A stretch of DNA of 64,000 nucleotides from Spironucleus salmonicida (lineage: Eukaryota; Fornicata; Diplomonadida; Hexamitidae): positions 674,001-738,000 of the forward strand of contig CM035319.1 in assembly GCA_000497125.2 (NCBI GenBank), in the 5' to 3' direction. Positions 21,849 to 32,765 of this stretch are shown here, one piece after another. The notes under the pieces are model-generated. The model was not told where the DNA came from. It made no database searches and saw only the letters and a program-made list of their open reading frames with translations. Positions within the stretch are counted from its first letter, which is position 1. Every line of letters starts with the position of its first letter. A program made the translations under genes and the position numbers.

Positions 21849-22925
21849 ATGACCGATTCCTTGTTCACTCACATTATGTTTTTCCTGCTAACCGCATCCT
21901 CTACTGGCTACCTGTTCGGCTTTACCCTACTAGAGAAAAACCTGGGCATGTCAAAGTTCACATTCACCACCGCGGCGGTTGGATTCGCGACGTCTGGGCT
22001 TGTTTTCCATCTCGGCCTCCTCGATAAGATGGTACGTAAACTTTCTCTCCGGCCGGTGCTATGGATTGCGATGGCCATCCAACAGGCGGGCCTCACGCTC
22101 TGCCAGTTTCCAGCGGTGCACCCCCTAAACTACATTGCGGCGCTGCTGACTTCGTGCGGTTGCTGCATGCTATATTCGGCATTATTCTACCTGTACGGTA
22201 ACTTTATGTACTTTGGTGTAGTGTCCTCTATCGCTTTCGCGGCCTCTACCACGTTCTTCTACTTTTCAGCGCTCAGCCAGTATTACCTTATCGGATTGCA
22301 GCTGCTAAGTGTCACGTCGCTGGCCCTATTCTTTCCAAAGTACCCTAGCTCCTACTGGCAGCAGGAGAAGCGCAAGCTTCTGCATAAGTCCCAGGTGCTG
22401 ACGCTCGCTGTATTCGGTAGTATCTTCAGCAAGAACCTGATGACCGTGTCCTACTTCTCTTTCGACAAGAGCCAGCTGGTATTCTCACTAGGTCTTGCCT
22501 CTTCGGTATTATCTGGACTATTCCTGTTCAACCTTCGCGTCGGTATGGTCATCTTTGCCAGCATGGCGGTGGTATCCTGCATCCTGAACGTGTTCAACAA
22601 CGTCATCCTGATACAGTTAGGTTTCTACCTCGCCAATATCGCAGCGGGGGGATTCATCTCGGGGGCTATGGCCCTCAACTCGTAGGAGAACGTGATGCGT
22701 GACAACGGGTTGATCTACCTCGCCCTGATTTGTGGAAACATTAGTGGGTTCCTCGAGAAGATAGACAGAATATGGTATTAGGCCTGTTATGAAGTATGCA
22801 TGGTCCTCATCGTGGTTGGCATGGCCGGAGTTTTCATGGTGGATACGGTGGAGAAAGCGTCCGTTGAGGAGGGAACCAGGGAGTCAGGGCAGGAGGACCT
22901 CAATCTGGGGGTCGCACAGGAGTGA
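21849..22925 (+). CDS. MFS-like polytopic membrane protein (left IR2 copy)
   Basis: 358 residues, start CTCACTCCAAAATG, stop TGA. About ten hydrophobic segments, beginning ITHIMFFLL-type residues, then GYLFGFTLLEKNLG, FTTAAVGFATSGLVFHLGLL and further pairs such as LIGLQLLSVTSLALFFPKYP. A loop of basic residues (QQEKRKLLHKS) falls in the middle, as in major-facilitator proteins between the two bundles. Two in-frame TAR codons in the last third. The C-terminus is acidic and soluble. Best guess is an MFS or UNC-93-like transporter; substrate unknown. Confidence 0.65.
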
Positions 22926-22961
22926 TTGAATATAATAGATACTAAATCGGTCTGGACCATA

Positions 22962-23186
22962 ATGAGGAGCGACCAGGCCAGCCACCGATACGTGCAATCC
23001 AAGGCATTCCGCCACCAAAAGGAACGGTCCCGCCTGCACAACTCTCCAAACTCCTCATTCGAAGCGCGCCATGGCGAGTGTACGGCCCCACCTGCTGACC
23101 GTCTGCAGGACCCCTGTTATCAGGAGGCTGCGTTCGCCAACGGGTTCGTGCTCCCGCGGCTGCTCCACTAGTGCAGCACCAAGTGA
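22962..23186 (+). CDS. 74-residue basic hypothetical protein (left IR2 copy)
   Basis: ATG to TGA with one TAG. Basic N-terminal half (SKAFRHQKERSRLHNS). Overlaps in antisense a possible 44-residue frame on the other strand, so only one of the two is likely real. Weak. Confidence 0.3.
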
Positions 23187-23254
23187 GAATTCAGTACCAG
23201 CGGTAGAGGCGCTTCCTCACCCACCTCAAAGCGTTCTGGTACCCACTCTTGCAT
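23120..23254 (-). CDS. 44-residue small protein (left IR2 copy)
   Basis: Start CCACTCCGCATG, a C-rich context like that of neighbouring genes, stop TGA, one TAG. Begins MQEWVPERFEVGEEAPLPL. Competes with the antisense frame at 22962-23186. Confidence 0.3.
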
Positions 23255-23292
23255 GCGGAGTGGGCAAACATCAACAAAGTGACATATTGCGT

Positions 23293-23460
23293 TCACTCCT
23301 CGCTCCAGTCGTCCACGCCCTCTACCAGGTCCTCCTCGGCGAACAGAATTGCACCCTCCGACGCCTCGACCTCGAAGGAGTGCTGATCGATCTGCTGTGT
23401 ACCAAAACACGATACCTGAAACTCGGCGAGCCCCTCGTCACTCGTACTGGGGCCTCCCAT
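23293..23460 (-). CDS. 55-residue acidic small protein (left IR2 copy)
   Basis: ATG at 23460 (an upstream in-frame ATG lies at 23475), stop TGA. Very acidic C-terminus (FAEEDLVEGVDDWSEE). Its start codon overlaps that of the divergent gene at 23459, the two sharing CATG. Function unknown. Confidence 0.5.
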   Translation of the reverse strand: MGGPSTSDEGLAEFQVSCFGTQQIDQHSFEVEASEGAILFAEEDLVEGVDDWSEE

Positions 23461-24085
23461 GTTCGATGAGTTCATTCAAGTTCCACTCCAAATGCTCATC
23501 ACGCTCTCGGCCGCCGCAATCGCGTGCTACTCGCGGCGCAGCTTCGACTTCTGCGAGTCCATAACTGTTATGCCACCAAAAACTACACCGGTGTTGCTGG
23601 ACCTACAGAGCATGCCAACTCCGGATGACCTGGCTGCTGTCCTCAGCTCTCACGTTGTGATAGGTCTGGTACTCAACGCCTCTCATGCGTAGTTGGTGAA
23701 GGTTCTTGGTGACCGGTACAAAGTTGTGGCATCGCTGACCTCTACTCCTTCCTCGAGCACCCTCCGAATACCAACCCCAAAACCCACCGCACTGTACCTA
23801 GGTTTTTCCTGCACACCCAATGCCGAATCCTAAGTTCCATACGATTCGATGCCAGCGCCGGCCCTAGTGCATTCCAGGGCCATGCTAATTGGATTCGATG
23901 CATCTCCAAAGACTATCAATAAGCTTTACGCCTACTTCGCGCGTGATTCTCTTAAGGAACCGTCAAAGGATGAGATAATGGAGCAGGTGAAGGGCACTGA
24001 CGAGTTTAAGCGCATCATTGAAGAAGCGATGTCCCAGCGCGTTCTCGAGGAGGTCCAGAAAAAGCTCGACAAGGGAGAGTTGTGA
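23459..24085 (+). CDS. 208-residue hypothetical protein with N-terminal hydrophobic segment (left IR2 copy)
   Basis: ATG at 23459, stop TGA, two TAR codons joining what would otherwise be three fragments. N-terminus has a likely membrane anchor (LQMLITLSAAAIACYSRR, residues about 9-26). Then an alpha/beta-looking core (TPVLLDLQSMPTPDDL, VVIGLVLNASHAQLVKVLGD) and a charged C-terminal helix (DEFKRIIEEAMSQRVLEEVQ). Head-to-head with the acidic small gene. Family not recognised. Confidence 0.6.
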
Positions 24086-24088
24086 TTG

Positions 24089-26055
24089 GATTTAAGGGAT
24101 ATAGATTATACACTAACAGTAAATTAGTTAGGGTAGATAGTAAAGTAATTATTAATTATAAATATTAATAACAAAGTTGATAAGACGATTTAATTTTACA
24201 ATGAATCGTAAAATTATTTGATCTAGCAAAAATCAACAATATATCAATTTTATTTTCTAAATTAAACATAAAATTTGGTGTATATACATGTAGCTTTCAT
24301 TCTGAGAAGTTTTTATGAAATTTAAAATCTTAATAAAACAAGTAAAATAAATATAAAACCATTATAAAATCTGAAATTGGTTTATAAGTTATTCGTATCA
24401 GCATAGCTTTGAAAGTTTAATAATGTGTGTAACAGTTGATATACTAGGATAAATAATTCTAATCTTAATATTTAACTAACCAGAATATAATATTACTAGC
24501 TTGAGCATTATCTATGATGATATAAAATATATCATACATACAATTAAGGTTGATATTATACTTAGAGATTGATATATTTTTATTGTATATGATGGTAATG
24601 TTAAGGTTTCTTACAATATTAATTGAAAATCCAATTGGTACAAGGTAAAATGTTAAGTTTCAAAGCCTTCATTTATCTCAATATACTTTATATATACACA
24701 TTAAACATAAATGAATATATACAATAGCAGAGCTTTTATTTAACATTCATTTTGTAAATACACATATTTTGCGATTATAATGAATAAAATAAAATTTAAT
24801 CAGTCTAAATTTTGGACTGAGTTATTGTTAAATAAGCTATTATTAAATAATAGGGTAAATTTCAAGTGAATACAATCATTAAACCAGAATTAGAAGTAAA
24901 TTTATACGATAAATTTTGAATTCTATAAATACTTGAATACATGTAAAATGATACAAAATATTATTATATAATATATAGCAATTTATAGTATTATTGTTAT
25001 AATTCGTAAATATAATACTGAATATAATTATATATAAATATTACGTTCTCAGTTTTAAAATGAACTGTAAATAGATTTCATATGATGAATACTTGAAAAT
25101 GTATGAAGAAGATAATAAACCTTCAGTTTTAACTCCTATAGGTGGATAATCATATCATTGTTCATAATTTAATGAGTTCATTGAAGATCTTGATTCTTTT
25201 TAAGTAGACTATGAGTGATTTAATTTTATTACTAAATATCGTATAGCAAAGATTATAAATATATAGGATATTGTAGCATAACTTAATGTTAAGAATAGCT
25301 AATCCTACATTAATTCCTCACCTAAATCATAAGTCTATTTTTGGAACTTATTAGAAAAATAAATTATTTTGTTTTTAATATACCTAATAATTTCACAAAT
25401 ACCATTTAATGCTATATTAATTAATAAATATAAGACAATATGGATAAATTTCTTTTGCTAATATTAGATTTAAGTAAATACTATTTAAAATATTTAAAAA
25501 GTATTATTCCATAGATAATTTTGTTATGTAATATATATATTATATAGTTAAATAACCAATATTAATTTCAAATTTGTTTTTAACTTCTATTTGACACTAC
25601 AGAAAATGATAAGACTAAATCATAAAATCAAATACTAAAAGATATAAGAATAAACTAAGAAGAATATCAAAAGCGATCAAATACTACATTATACAAGATA
25701 TTGAGACATTTTACTAAAAGTAATAATATTATAATTTGATCTTTAAAGCGCTAAGTGATCTACATAAATAACTATTATTTTTTGTATATGTTATTAAATG
25801 AGTCTCTTAATGGTTATTTATTTTCTTATAATTATAATTATTAAAAATAAACTAAATAATAATTAAACTGTATTTTATCTAATACTATCATTGCAATAGT
25901 ATGATGTCCAGAAAGTTTGATAATACTTTGCAGTTGTCCTCTATTTCCATCGTTAAATTGAACCAGCTTTCATAATTCTGCCAATTTATATTAAATTGTT
26001 TTCATACTCAAAATACAACATTATATAATTTTTTATTTAATATAATTGAGCCATT
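24089..26055. other. IR2 spacer, AT-rich, nearly gene-free
   Basis: 1.97 kb of very AT-rich DNA between the arms. Apart from the small frame at 25060 and an ATG-led stretch from 25901 that runs into the right arm, only short frames are seen (a 29-codon frame from 24780 and a hydrophobic minus-strand frame near 24400-24540). Confidence 0.6.
25060..25218 (+). pseudogene. 52-codon frame with coding-like continuation beyond its TGA
   Basis: Start TTTTAAAATG. Product YDEYLKMYEEDNKPSVLTPI and on to DSFQVDYE, then TGA. In the same frame the sequence continues as FNFITKYRIAKIINIQDIVA and VYFWNLLEKQ, which also looks coding. A Trp-to-TGA change in a longer gene would explain this; a genuine 52-residue protein is the alternative. 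Confidence 0.4.
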
Positions 26056-26058
26056 CAA

Positions 26059-26685
26059 TCACAACTCTCCCTTGTCGAGCTTTTTCTGGACCTCCTCGAG
26101 AACGCGCTGGGACATCGCTTCTTCAATGATGCGCTTAAACTCGTCAGTGCCCTTCACCTGCTCCATTATCTCATCCTTTGACGGTTCCTTAAGAGAATCA
26201 CGCGCGAAGTAGGCGTAAAGCTTATTGATAGTCTTTGGAGATGCATCGAATCCAATTAGCATGGCCCTGGAATGCACTAGGGCCGGCGCTGGCATCGAAT
26301 CGTATGGAACTTAGGATTCGGCATTGGGTGTGCAGGAAAAACCTAGGTACAGTGCGGTGGGTTTTGGGGTTGGTATTCGGAGGGTGCTCGAGGAAGGAGT
26401 AGAGGTCAGCGATGCCACAACTTTGTACCGGTCACCAAGAACCTTCACCAACTACGCATGAGAGGCGTTGAGTACCAGACCTATCACAACGTGAGAGCTG
26501 AGGACAGCAGCCAGGTCATCCGGAGTTGGCATGCTCTGTAGGTCCAGCAACACCGGTGTAGTTTTTGGTGGCATAACAGTTATGGACTCGCAGAAGTCGA
26601 AGCTGCGCCGCGAGTAGCACGCGATTGCGGCGGCCGAGAGCGTGATGAGCATTTGGAGTGGAACTTGAATGAACTCATCGAACAT
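26059..26685 (-). CDS. 208-residue hypothetical protein (right IR2 copy)
   Basis: Second copy of 23459-24085, same product. Its stop lies 3 nt inside the arm edge. Confidence 0.6.
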
Positions 26686-26851
26686 GGGAGGCCCCAGTAC
26701 GAGTGACGAGGGGCTCGCCGAGTTTCAGGTATCGTGTTTTGGTACACAGCAGATCGATCAGCACTCCTTCGAGGTCGAGGCGTCGGAGGGTGCAATTCTG
26801 TTCGCCGAGGAGGACCTGGTAGAGGGCGTGGACGACTGGAGCGAGGAGTGA
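26684..26851 (+). CDS. 55-residue acidic small protein (right IR2 copy)
   Basis: Second copy of 23293-23460, divergent and start-overlapping with 26059-26685. Confidence 0.5.
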   Translation: MGGPSTSDEGLAEFQVSCFGTQQIDQHSFEVEASEGAILFAEEDLVEGVDDWSEE

Positions 26852-26889
26852 ACGCAATATGTCACTTTGTTGATGTTTGCCCACTCCGC

Positions 26890-27024
26890 ATGCAAGAGTG
26901 GGTACCAGAACGCTTTGAGGTGGGTGAGGAAGCGCCTCTACCGCTGGTACTGAATTCTCACTTGGTGCTGCACTAGTGGAGCAGCCGCGGGAGCACGAAC
27001 CCGTTGGCGAACGCAGCCTCCTGA
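26890..27024 (+). CDS. 44-residue small protein (right IR2 copy)
   Basis: Second copy of 23120-23254; same doubts about the antisense frame. Confidence 0.3.
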
Positions 27025-27182
27025 TAACAGGGGTCCTGCAGACGGTCAGCAGGTGGGGCCGTACACTCGCCATGGCGCGCTTCGAATGAGGAGTTTGGAG
27101 AGTTGTGCAGGCGGGACCGTTCCTTTTGGTGGCGGAATGCCTTGGATTGCACGTATCGGTGGCTGGCCTGGTCGCTCCTCAT
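26958..27182 (-). CDS. 74-residue basic hypothetical protein (right IR2 copy)
   Basis: Second copy of 22962-23186; competes with 26890-27024. Confidence 0.3.
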
Positions 27183-27218
27183 TATGGTCCAGACCGATTT
27201 AGTATCTATTATATTCAA

Positions 27219-28295
27219 TCACTCCTGTGCGACCCCCAGATTGAGGTCCTCCTGCCCTGACTCCCTGGTTCCCTCCTCAACGGACGCTTTCTCCACCGTA
27301 TCCACCATGAAAACTCCGGCCATGCCAACCACGATGAGGACCATGCATACTTCATAACAGGCCTAATACCATATTCTGTCTATCTTCTCGAGGAACCCAC
27401 TAATGTTTCCACAAATCAGGGCGAGGTAGATCAACCCGTTGTCACGCATCACGTTCTCCTACGAGTTGAGGGCCATAGCCCCCGAGATGAATCCCCCCGC
27501 TGCGATATTGGCGAGGTAGAAACCTAACTGTATCAGGATGACGTTGTTGAACACGTTCAGGATGCAGGATACCACCGCCATGCTGGCAAAGATGACCATA
27601 CCGACGCGAAGGTTGAACAGGAATAGTCCAGATAATACCGAAGAGGCAAGACCTAGTGAGAATACCAGCTGGCTCTTGTCGAAAGAGAAGTAGGACACGG
27701 TCATCAGGTTCTTGCTGAAGATACTACCGAATACAGCGAGCGTCAGCACCTGGGACTTATGCAGAAGCTTGCGCTTCTCCTGCTGCCAGTAGGAGCTAGG
27801 GTACTTTGGAAAGAATAGGGCCAGCGACGTGACACTTAGCAGCTGCAATCCGATAAGGTAATACTGGCTGAGCGCTGAAAAGTAGAAGAACGTGGTAGAG
27901 GCCGCGAAAGCGATAGAGGACACTACACCAAAGTACATAAAGTTACCGTACAGGTAGAATAATGCCGAATATAGCATGCAGCAACCGCACGAAGTCAGCA
28001 GCGCCGCAATGTAGTTTAGGGGGTGCACCGCTGGAAACTGGCAGAGCGTGAGGCCCGCCTGTTGGATGGCCATCGCAATCCATAGCACCGGCCGGAGAGA
28101 AAGTTTACGTACCATCTTATCGAGGAGGCCGAGATGGAAAACAAGCCCAGACGTCGCGAATCCAACCGCCGCGGTGGTGAATGTGAACTTTGACATGCCC
28201 AGGTTTTTCTCTAGTAGGGTAAAGCCGAACAGGTAGCCAGTAGAGGATGCGGTTAGCAGGAAAAACATAATGTGAGTGAACAAGGAATCGGTCAT
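27219..28295 (-). CDS. MFS-like polytopic membrane protein (right IR2 copy)
   Basis: Second copy of 21849-22925, same predicted product. Confidence 0.65.
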
Positions 28296-28500
28296 TTTGG
28301 AGTGAGGACACGAATATATCCTACCCTAATGTGGATTATATTCAGGTTTGTGCAAGGTTGCAATTGTATAATTTTCTTAATATTTAACAAATAAGCATCA
28401 ATCTGGGTACTGCACTAAACCAAACTCTACCGAGCCCAGATCGTTTCTAGAATGCGCTTGCCTCGGGTGGTTTGGCTGGAGGCTGATGACTAAACTGATA

Positions 28501-28836
28501 TCACTTGCTATGGCCCGGGGCCAGATTCTGCTCCTTCACCACTATCCGTGCGCCACGGATAGCCTCGTCTACGACCACCGCGCACGACAGCCTAGCTAGG
28601 GGGTTCTAGTCAGGGGAGAAGGTGAGCATATCCTCCTCGGCATCTGTCATCTTCGGAAGTCTCACGAAGGACTCAGCGTCGAAGGCCACCTAGCATGTGC
28701 AGCACGCTTGGATGCCGCCGCAGCCGTTCTGCACCTTGATTCCGCTAGCTCGAAGAGCCTCCAGCAGTGTCTTCCCTACCGGTAGGCTGACATACCGCGT
28801 GCTCTGGGGGAGGTCGACGGTGACCGGAACCTCCAT
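28501..28836 (-). CDS. [2Fe-2S] ferredoxin (right IR2 copy)
   Basis: Second copy of 21308-21643 with the same cluster cysteines and the same two TAG codons. Confidence 0.9.
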
Positions 28837-28938
28837 TCTTCGCCTCGGTAGTATTATGTATAGAAATACCTTGTATACTTGTATACGAGAGTCGGCTGGT
28901 CAGCGGCGCGTCGAAGCTGCAGCTATCGCCAGAGCTGC

Positions 28939-29112
28939 TCAGGCGCCTTCTTCGGTCACCGCTAGTCCTAGCACGCGTCCCTCGCTCCGGTGTCTGTGCT
29001 GGAGTTAGCCAGATTCTCCGGATGCACTCTTGTCGGTAGCACCCTGCATCTGGTGGCAGTAGAAGAACTCGTCAACATCGCTGCTGGCCCAGTTGGCACA
29101 GCACCGCTTCAT
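28939..29112 (-). CDS. 57-residue small Cys-containing protein (right IR2 copy)
   Basis: Second copy of 21032-21205. Confidence 0.4.
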
Positions 29113-29591
29113 TTTACGAGCGTAGGGACGTTAGAATAGAGTATAGGATAGGATAATTGCAAAACCAGCGCGGGACCGCCGTTACTATTAGGGTGAAACT
29201 GATAACTGCGCACTGTAGATGTTCACTCCCGAAGAAGGTACTATCCTATATATCCGGTTATCCTCGTATCTGTAGAAAATTATTGTTTACGTTTTTGTAC
29301 AGATGCTGATTACAAATATTTGCCCAAAGAGGCGTGTGCTTAAATCTCCATTTCCAGCGAACGCTGCCTGGCGTGGGCGCGCAACGCCCGGTGTGTATGC
29401 TGCATCGTGACCACTGCAGCATGGGGTTCGGTTTGGGCCGATGCAAACTGGTAGCTACAGTTTCCCATCCCAGTGCACGCCAAGCTTTATGCATCGAAAC
29501 ATGTATTCGTAAATAATTTATTTGTATACGCAGGGCGGACCAAAACTACTCAATACTATATCCCAGACGCATTTGCGCGTCCCTCCCCAAA
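29113..29591. other. Divergent intergenic region (right IR2 copy)
   Basis: Mirror of 20553-21031; no gene chosen. Ends with the C-rich CCCTCCCCAAAATG start of the next gene. Confidence 0.35.
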
Positions 29592-29816
29592 ATGCGACAG
29601 CGCCGCCTGCACGCCCTCCAGCAGAAGAAGATTACCCAGATCCTGCCGCCAGCCCCTCTGGAGGACTTCTTTGCGACGGTCATCGATATGCAACCCGAGC
29701 ACATATTCTCGTCCAGCTCCCACAATAAGGACAGCATGATCAGCCTGGAGCAGTAGCCGTGTATGATGGGCTGCGTCAGCCAGACCTCCTGCATCGACGA
29801 GGACCTGACCCTCTGA
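29592..29816 (+). CDS. 74-residue MRxRRLHAL small protein (right IR2 copy)
   Basis: Second copy of 20328-20552. Confidence 0.6.
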
Positions 29817-29947
29817 GCGGCTCGGCAGCGCTCTCCTGCCCATCATACCGCCGCGCCCATTCTGCTCCACGCTCGGATATTGTGCTAAAACACAAATACG
29901 CAAAAGGCTTTTAATTCCTCCTATTTAAATACAACTGCCCTCCGAAA

Positions 29948-30181
29948 ATGCGCAAGCGCCGGCTGCACGCGCTGCACCAGAAGAGCATCTAGAGCATCCC
30001 GAGCCCGCCAGACCTCGCCATCGACGACGACCTGATGTCGCTCATCGAGAACCTGGTCCCCACGCAGGTCTTCACGGCCTGCACCGGCGCCCAGGAGAGC
30101 GCGATCAGCTTCGCACGGCCCGGCAGCCTCGTGGGGTGCCCCTCGCGCGCCTCGTACCAGGAGGAGGACCTGGCGGAGTGA
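29948..30181 (+). CDS. 77-residue MRxRRLHAL small protein (right IR2 copy)
   Basis: Second copy of 19963-20196. A short AT-rich patch (CCTATTTAAATACAAC) precedes the start by about 15 nt and may be promoter sequence. Confidence 0.6.
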
Positions 30182-30202
30182 CCGCGTAGACCCTCGCACC
30201 GA

Positions 30203-30322
30203 ATGCTCGCCTGCTGCCGCCGCGCCCGCAAGCCCCAGTACCGCCCCGTGATCATCCTGCAGGATCTGACCCCCGCGGTGCCACGCTATCCCGCCGCGCA
30301 GGCCCTGTAGGACGCGGCCTGA
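30203..30322 (+). CDS. 39-residue Cys/Arg-rich small protein (right IR2 copy)
   Basis: Second copy of 19822-19941. Confidence 0.35.
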
Positions 30323-30389
30323 GTGACTTGTTCTGTTCCACCAGCCACCCTTCTATGACATACTGCCCTACGGCAAACGCACCACGCAA

Positions 30390-31445
30390 TCACTCCAGCC
30401 CGAACCGCTCGTCCAGCTGCCGCAGCATCTCCCAGCGCTCCTGGTTCCGCTGCTGCAGGCTCTCGATGCTCAGGATTTCGCGCTCCCCGGCCTCGCTCTC
30501 TGCGCGCGCCAGCGCCGCTACCTCACGTCGCAGCTCGCTGCGCGTGGCCTCCAGCTGCTGAATCTGCTGCGCCGTGCTCGCAATCTCGGCCCGAACGCTG
30601 TCCGCGAGCTCGTCCTGCGTCGCCTGCGGGGATTTTGCCTGCCGCATGAGCAGCCCTTCGAGTTCGCTGACGCGCGTTTTGAGTGCCTGCACCTCCGGCG
30701 AATTGGCCTGCATTTGAGACATGCGCTGCATCTGGAGCTCCTGTAGAATCTGGAACTGAACATCGTGGCTCGGGTTGCTTTGGGCCGCCAGAAGCTGCTG
30801 CTGTTGCAGTTGGATCATGTTAATCTGCTGAGAAAGCTGTGTCAAGTTGTGGAGCATCATCTCGTTTTGGGGCTGATGGAGCACAATTTGCTGCGGAGGT
30901 TGGGGCGGGGCGAGTTGCTGTTGAAATTGGGGTGGGGGTATAGGAGGTGTAGGGGTTGGAGGCTGAAATTTGACGGTTTAGCGGAGCTGTGGAGGTGATT
31001 GTGCTTCTTCTACGGGATCTGGCATGAATTTTGGCTGTGGCTTGACGATTCTGACCTCTTTTTAAGGTATTTCTGGAGCTTGAAAACGTAGCTTTTTCTG
31101 ACGCTCCCTCTCGGCTTCCTACTCCACAGCGCGTTGGACTGAAGCATAGTAGCGTGCTGAGAAGTCCTTGTCTTCTTATGCGAGCTATTCGGCCTCTACC
31201 TTATCAAACGCGCTAACAGATTTCCAATTTTATTATATACGCATAATGAGGTTGTCTTTAAACTTTTATATTCTCTTTCTGTCAAATTCGTTATAGTCGC
31301 GATCATTCATTCGACCGTCTCTTATTTATCCGTCTTATGGAGGAGGAGAATTAAGTTGCTCCTCTTGAATTTCTCTAGCACGTTACTAGTTAATAAGTTT
31401 TTATTAGTGCTAAACTTTCCTATCTAGATCAGATAAAATAAACAT
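30390..31445 (-). CDS. 351-residue coiled-coil protein with Pro/Gln-rich middle
   Basis: ATG in CACAAAATG at 31445, stop TGA; about a dozen TAR codons, all in the AT-rich 5' third. N-terminal charged helix (DLDRKVQHQQKLINQQRARE), an Arg/Asp-rich linker, then YYASVQRAVEQEAERERQKK, a Pro-rich segment near residue 165 (PTPTPPIPPPQFQQQLAPP), a long Gln-rich helix (LTQLSQQINMIQLQQQQLLA) and C-terminal coiled coil (EIASTAQQIQQLEATRSELR). Its last 27 codons form the outer edge of IR2 and are repeated at 19671-19754. Probably a cytoskeletal or scaffold protein; family unknown. Confidence 0.75.
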
Positions 31446-31767
31446 TTTGTGCGGAGGTAATATATATAATTTATTATATATTAGTACCAAATAAATATTG
31501 CCAATTTAGTCTAATAAATATTATACATAATTATTATGCTCATTCTGAACTTAAAACTAGTATATTTTAGTTACATGGATAATATATATATTAACTATAA
31601 TAGCTTTATATTATTTAATCTATATTATAAACTAATTAAAGTAAGTTTTGTAATGTACATTAAATTAATTAACAAGAGGAAAATATTATGAATGACACTT
31701 TTATATAAATTATTTTTAATAAAAAAACTATATTATTCTTTACATGATATATTTTAAAATAACAAAG
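31446..31767. other. AT-rich intergenic DNA, no gene seen
   Basis: Short frames only. Confidence 0.5.
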
Positions 31768-31947
31768 ATGAGAGATATTCATTTACTCACTTTGTATCTA
31801 GGCTTAGGAGTTTGTAATTTAGTTATTTAACTTTTATGTTATAATTTTATATGTGTTTAATTCAGTTTTGGTAGTTATGTTAATGAAGAAGATGCAGAGT
31901 TTGAGATTTGTATTATGATATTTTAGTTATCCATCATGTTATAATGA
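31768..31947 (+). CDS. 59-residue membrane-like small protein
   Basis: ATG to TGA with four TAR codons. Two hydrophobic stretches (LLTLYLGLGVCNLVIQLLCY and a C-terminal FEICIMIF) flank an acidic NEEDAE. Composition is gene-like, but length is short for AT-rich DNA. Confidence 0.35.
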
Positions 31948-32486
31948 CTAACATTAACATAAACATAGTCTTCGTTACATTTCTAAACACCTAAATTTTT
32001 AATTGATAAATTGAGTGCGGATTTATGCTGATTTTACATTATGAAAAACATAATACGAAAACATATAATAAAATATATTTGTATATAATACGGTAAGATA
32101 ATTATCTTATAATATTTATTATAATACTAACATAAGAAGAGGACTATTTGATAATTATATTTATCATTTATGATATTAAATAAGTTTTGAATCTGGACAT
32201 TACACTAGATATAAAAATTATGAATAATAATATAAATATATACAATATTCTTAATTATTTATTTGAAAACAAGTAAAGCAATTTCTAAACTCTGTATATC
32301 TTGTACTATATAGAGTATTTTATTTTTAATCTGTAATTAGTTGCTAACTGCACTTTAATTTTTATAAACTTTATACTATAATATGTTTAATGATAGTATA
32401 TATTTACACAAATTGTGTATCAAAAATAAATGTAAATTCATATTTGATATATTATTCTTACATAGTATTATAATTGTATTTTTAAA
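31948..32486. other. AT-rich intergenic DNA, no gene seen
   Basis: No ATG-led frame of gene-like composition. Confidence 0.5.
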
Positions 32487-32765
32487 ATGACATGCAAACA
32501 TAAATGGAGCTACCAGGAAATAGATATGTTAGTGGACGCTGTATCAAAGTATGGAAAGCATTGGAAATTGATTCAAGAAACAATATTCTAACATATCAAA
32601 GTCACTGGTCTCCGTTGTATGTATTACAAAATATAACGTTTAGGAGATACATAAGAAAATATAAATAGATTTGACGCCGTAGAACTTACTAAAACATCTA
32701 CATAGAGTTATTTCAATACCTATAATGATTAATTTAACTCGTTAATCCCAGAAGAGCTGTTCTGA
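32487..32765 (+). CDS. Small Myb/SANT-like DNA-binding protein
   Basis: 92 residues, start TTTAAAATG, stop TGA. One Myb repeat at residues 5-50: HKWSYQEIDMLVDAVSKYGK then HWKLIQETIF, with the Trp spacing of a SANT helix set. Four in-frame TAR codons. Same size class and layout as the Myb protein at 1442-1747, with low overall similarity, as expected of an old multigene family. Confidence 0.75.

Larger units (their letters stand above)
19671..24088. repeat. IR2 left arm (4.42 kb inverted repeat)
   Basis: Matches 26056-30473 in inverted orientation; position x corresponds to 50144 minus x. Every translated frame compared was the same in both arms. The outer edge (CTGAGCATCGAGAG) lies inside the 3' end of a coiled-coil gene that is complete only on the right. 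Confidence 0.95.
26056..30473. repeat. IR2 right arm (inverted copy of 19671-24088)
   Basis: Apparently identical inverted copy. Its outer edge lies within an intact coiled-coil gene, so this locus is likely the older one. Inner edge at GATTG near 26056. Confidence 0.95.

Noticed and set aside
23071-23469. 132-residue plus-strand frame beginning MASVRPHLLTVC
   Set aside because: Starts like a targeting peptide but is antisense to the acidic small gene and overlaps the start of the 23459 gene.
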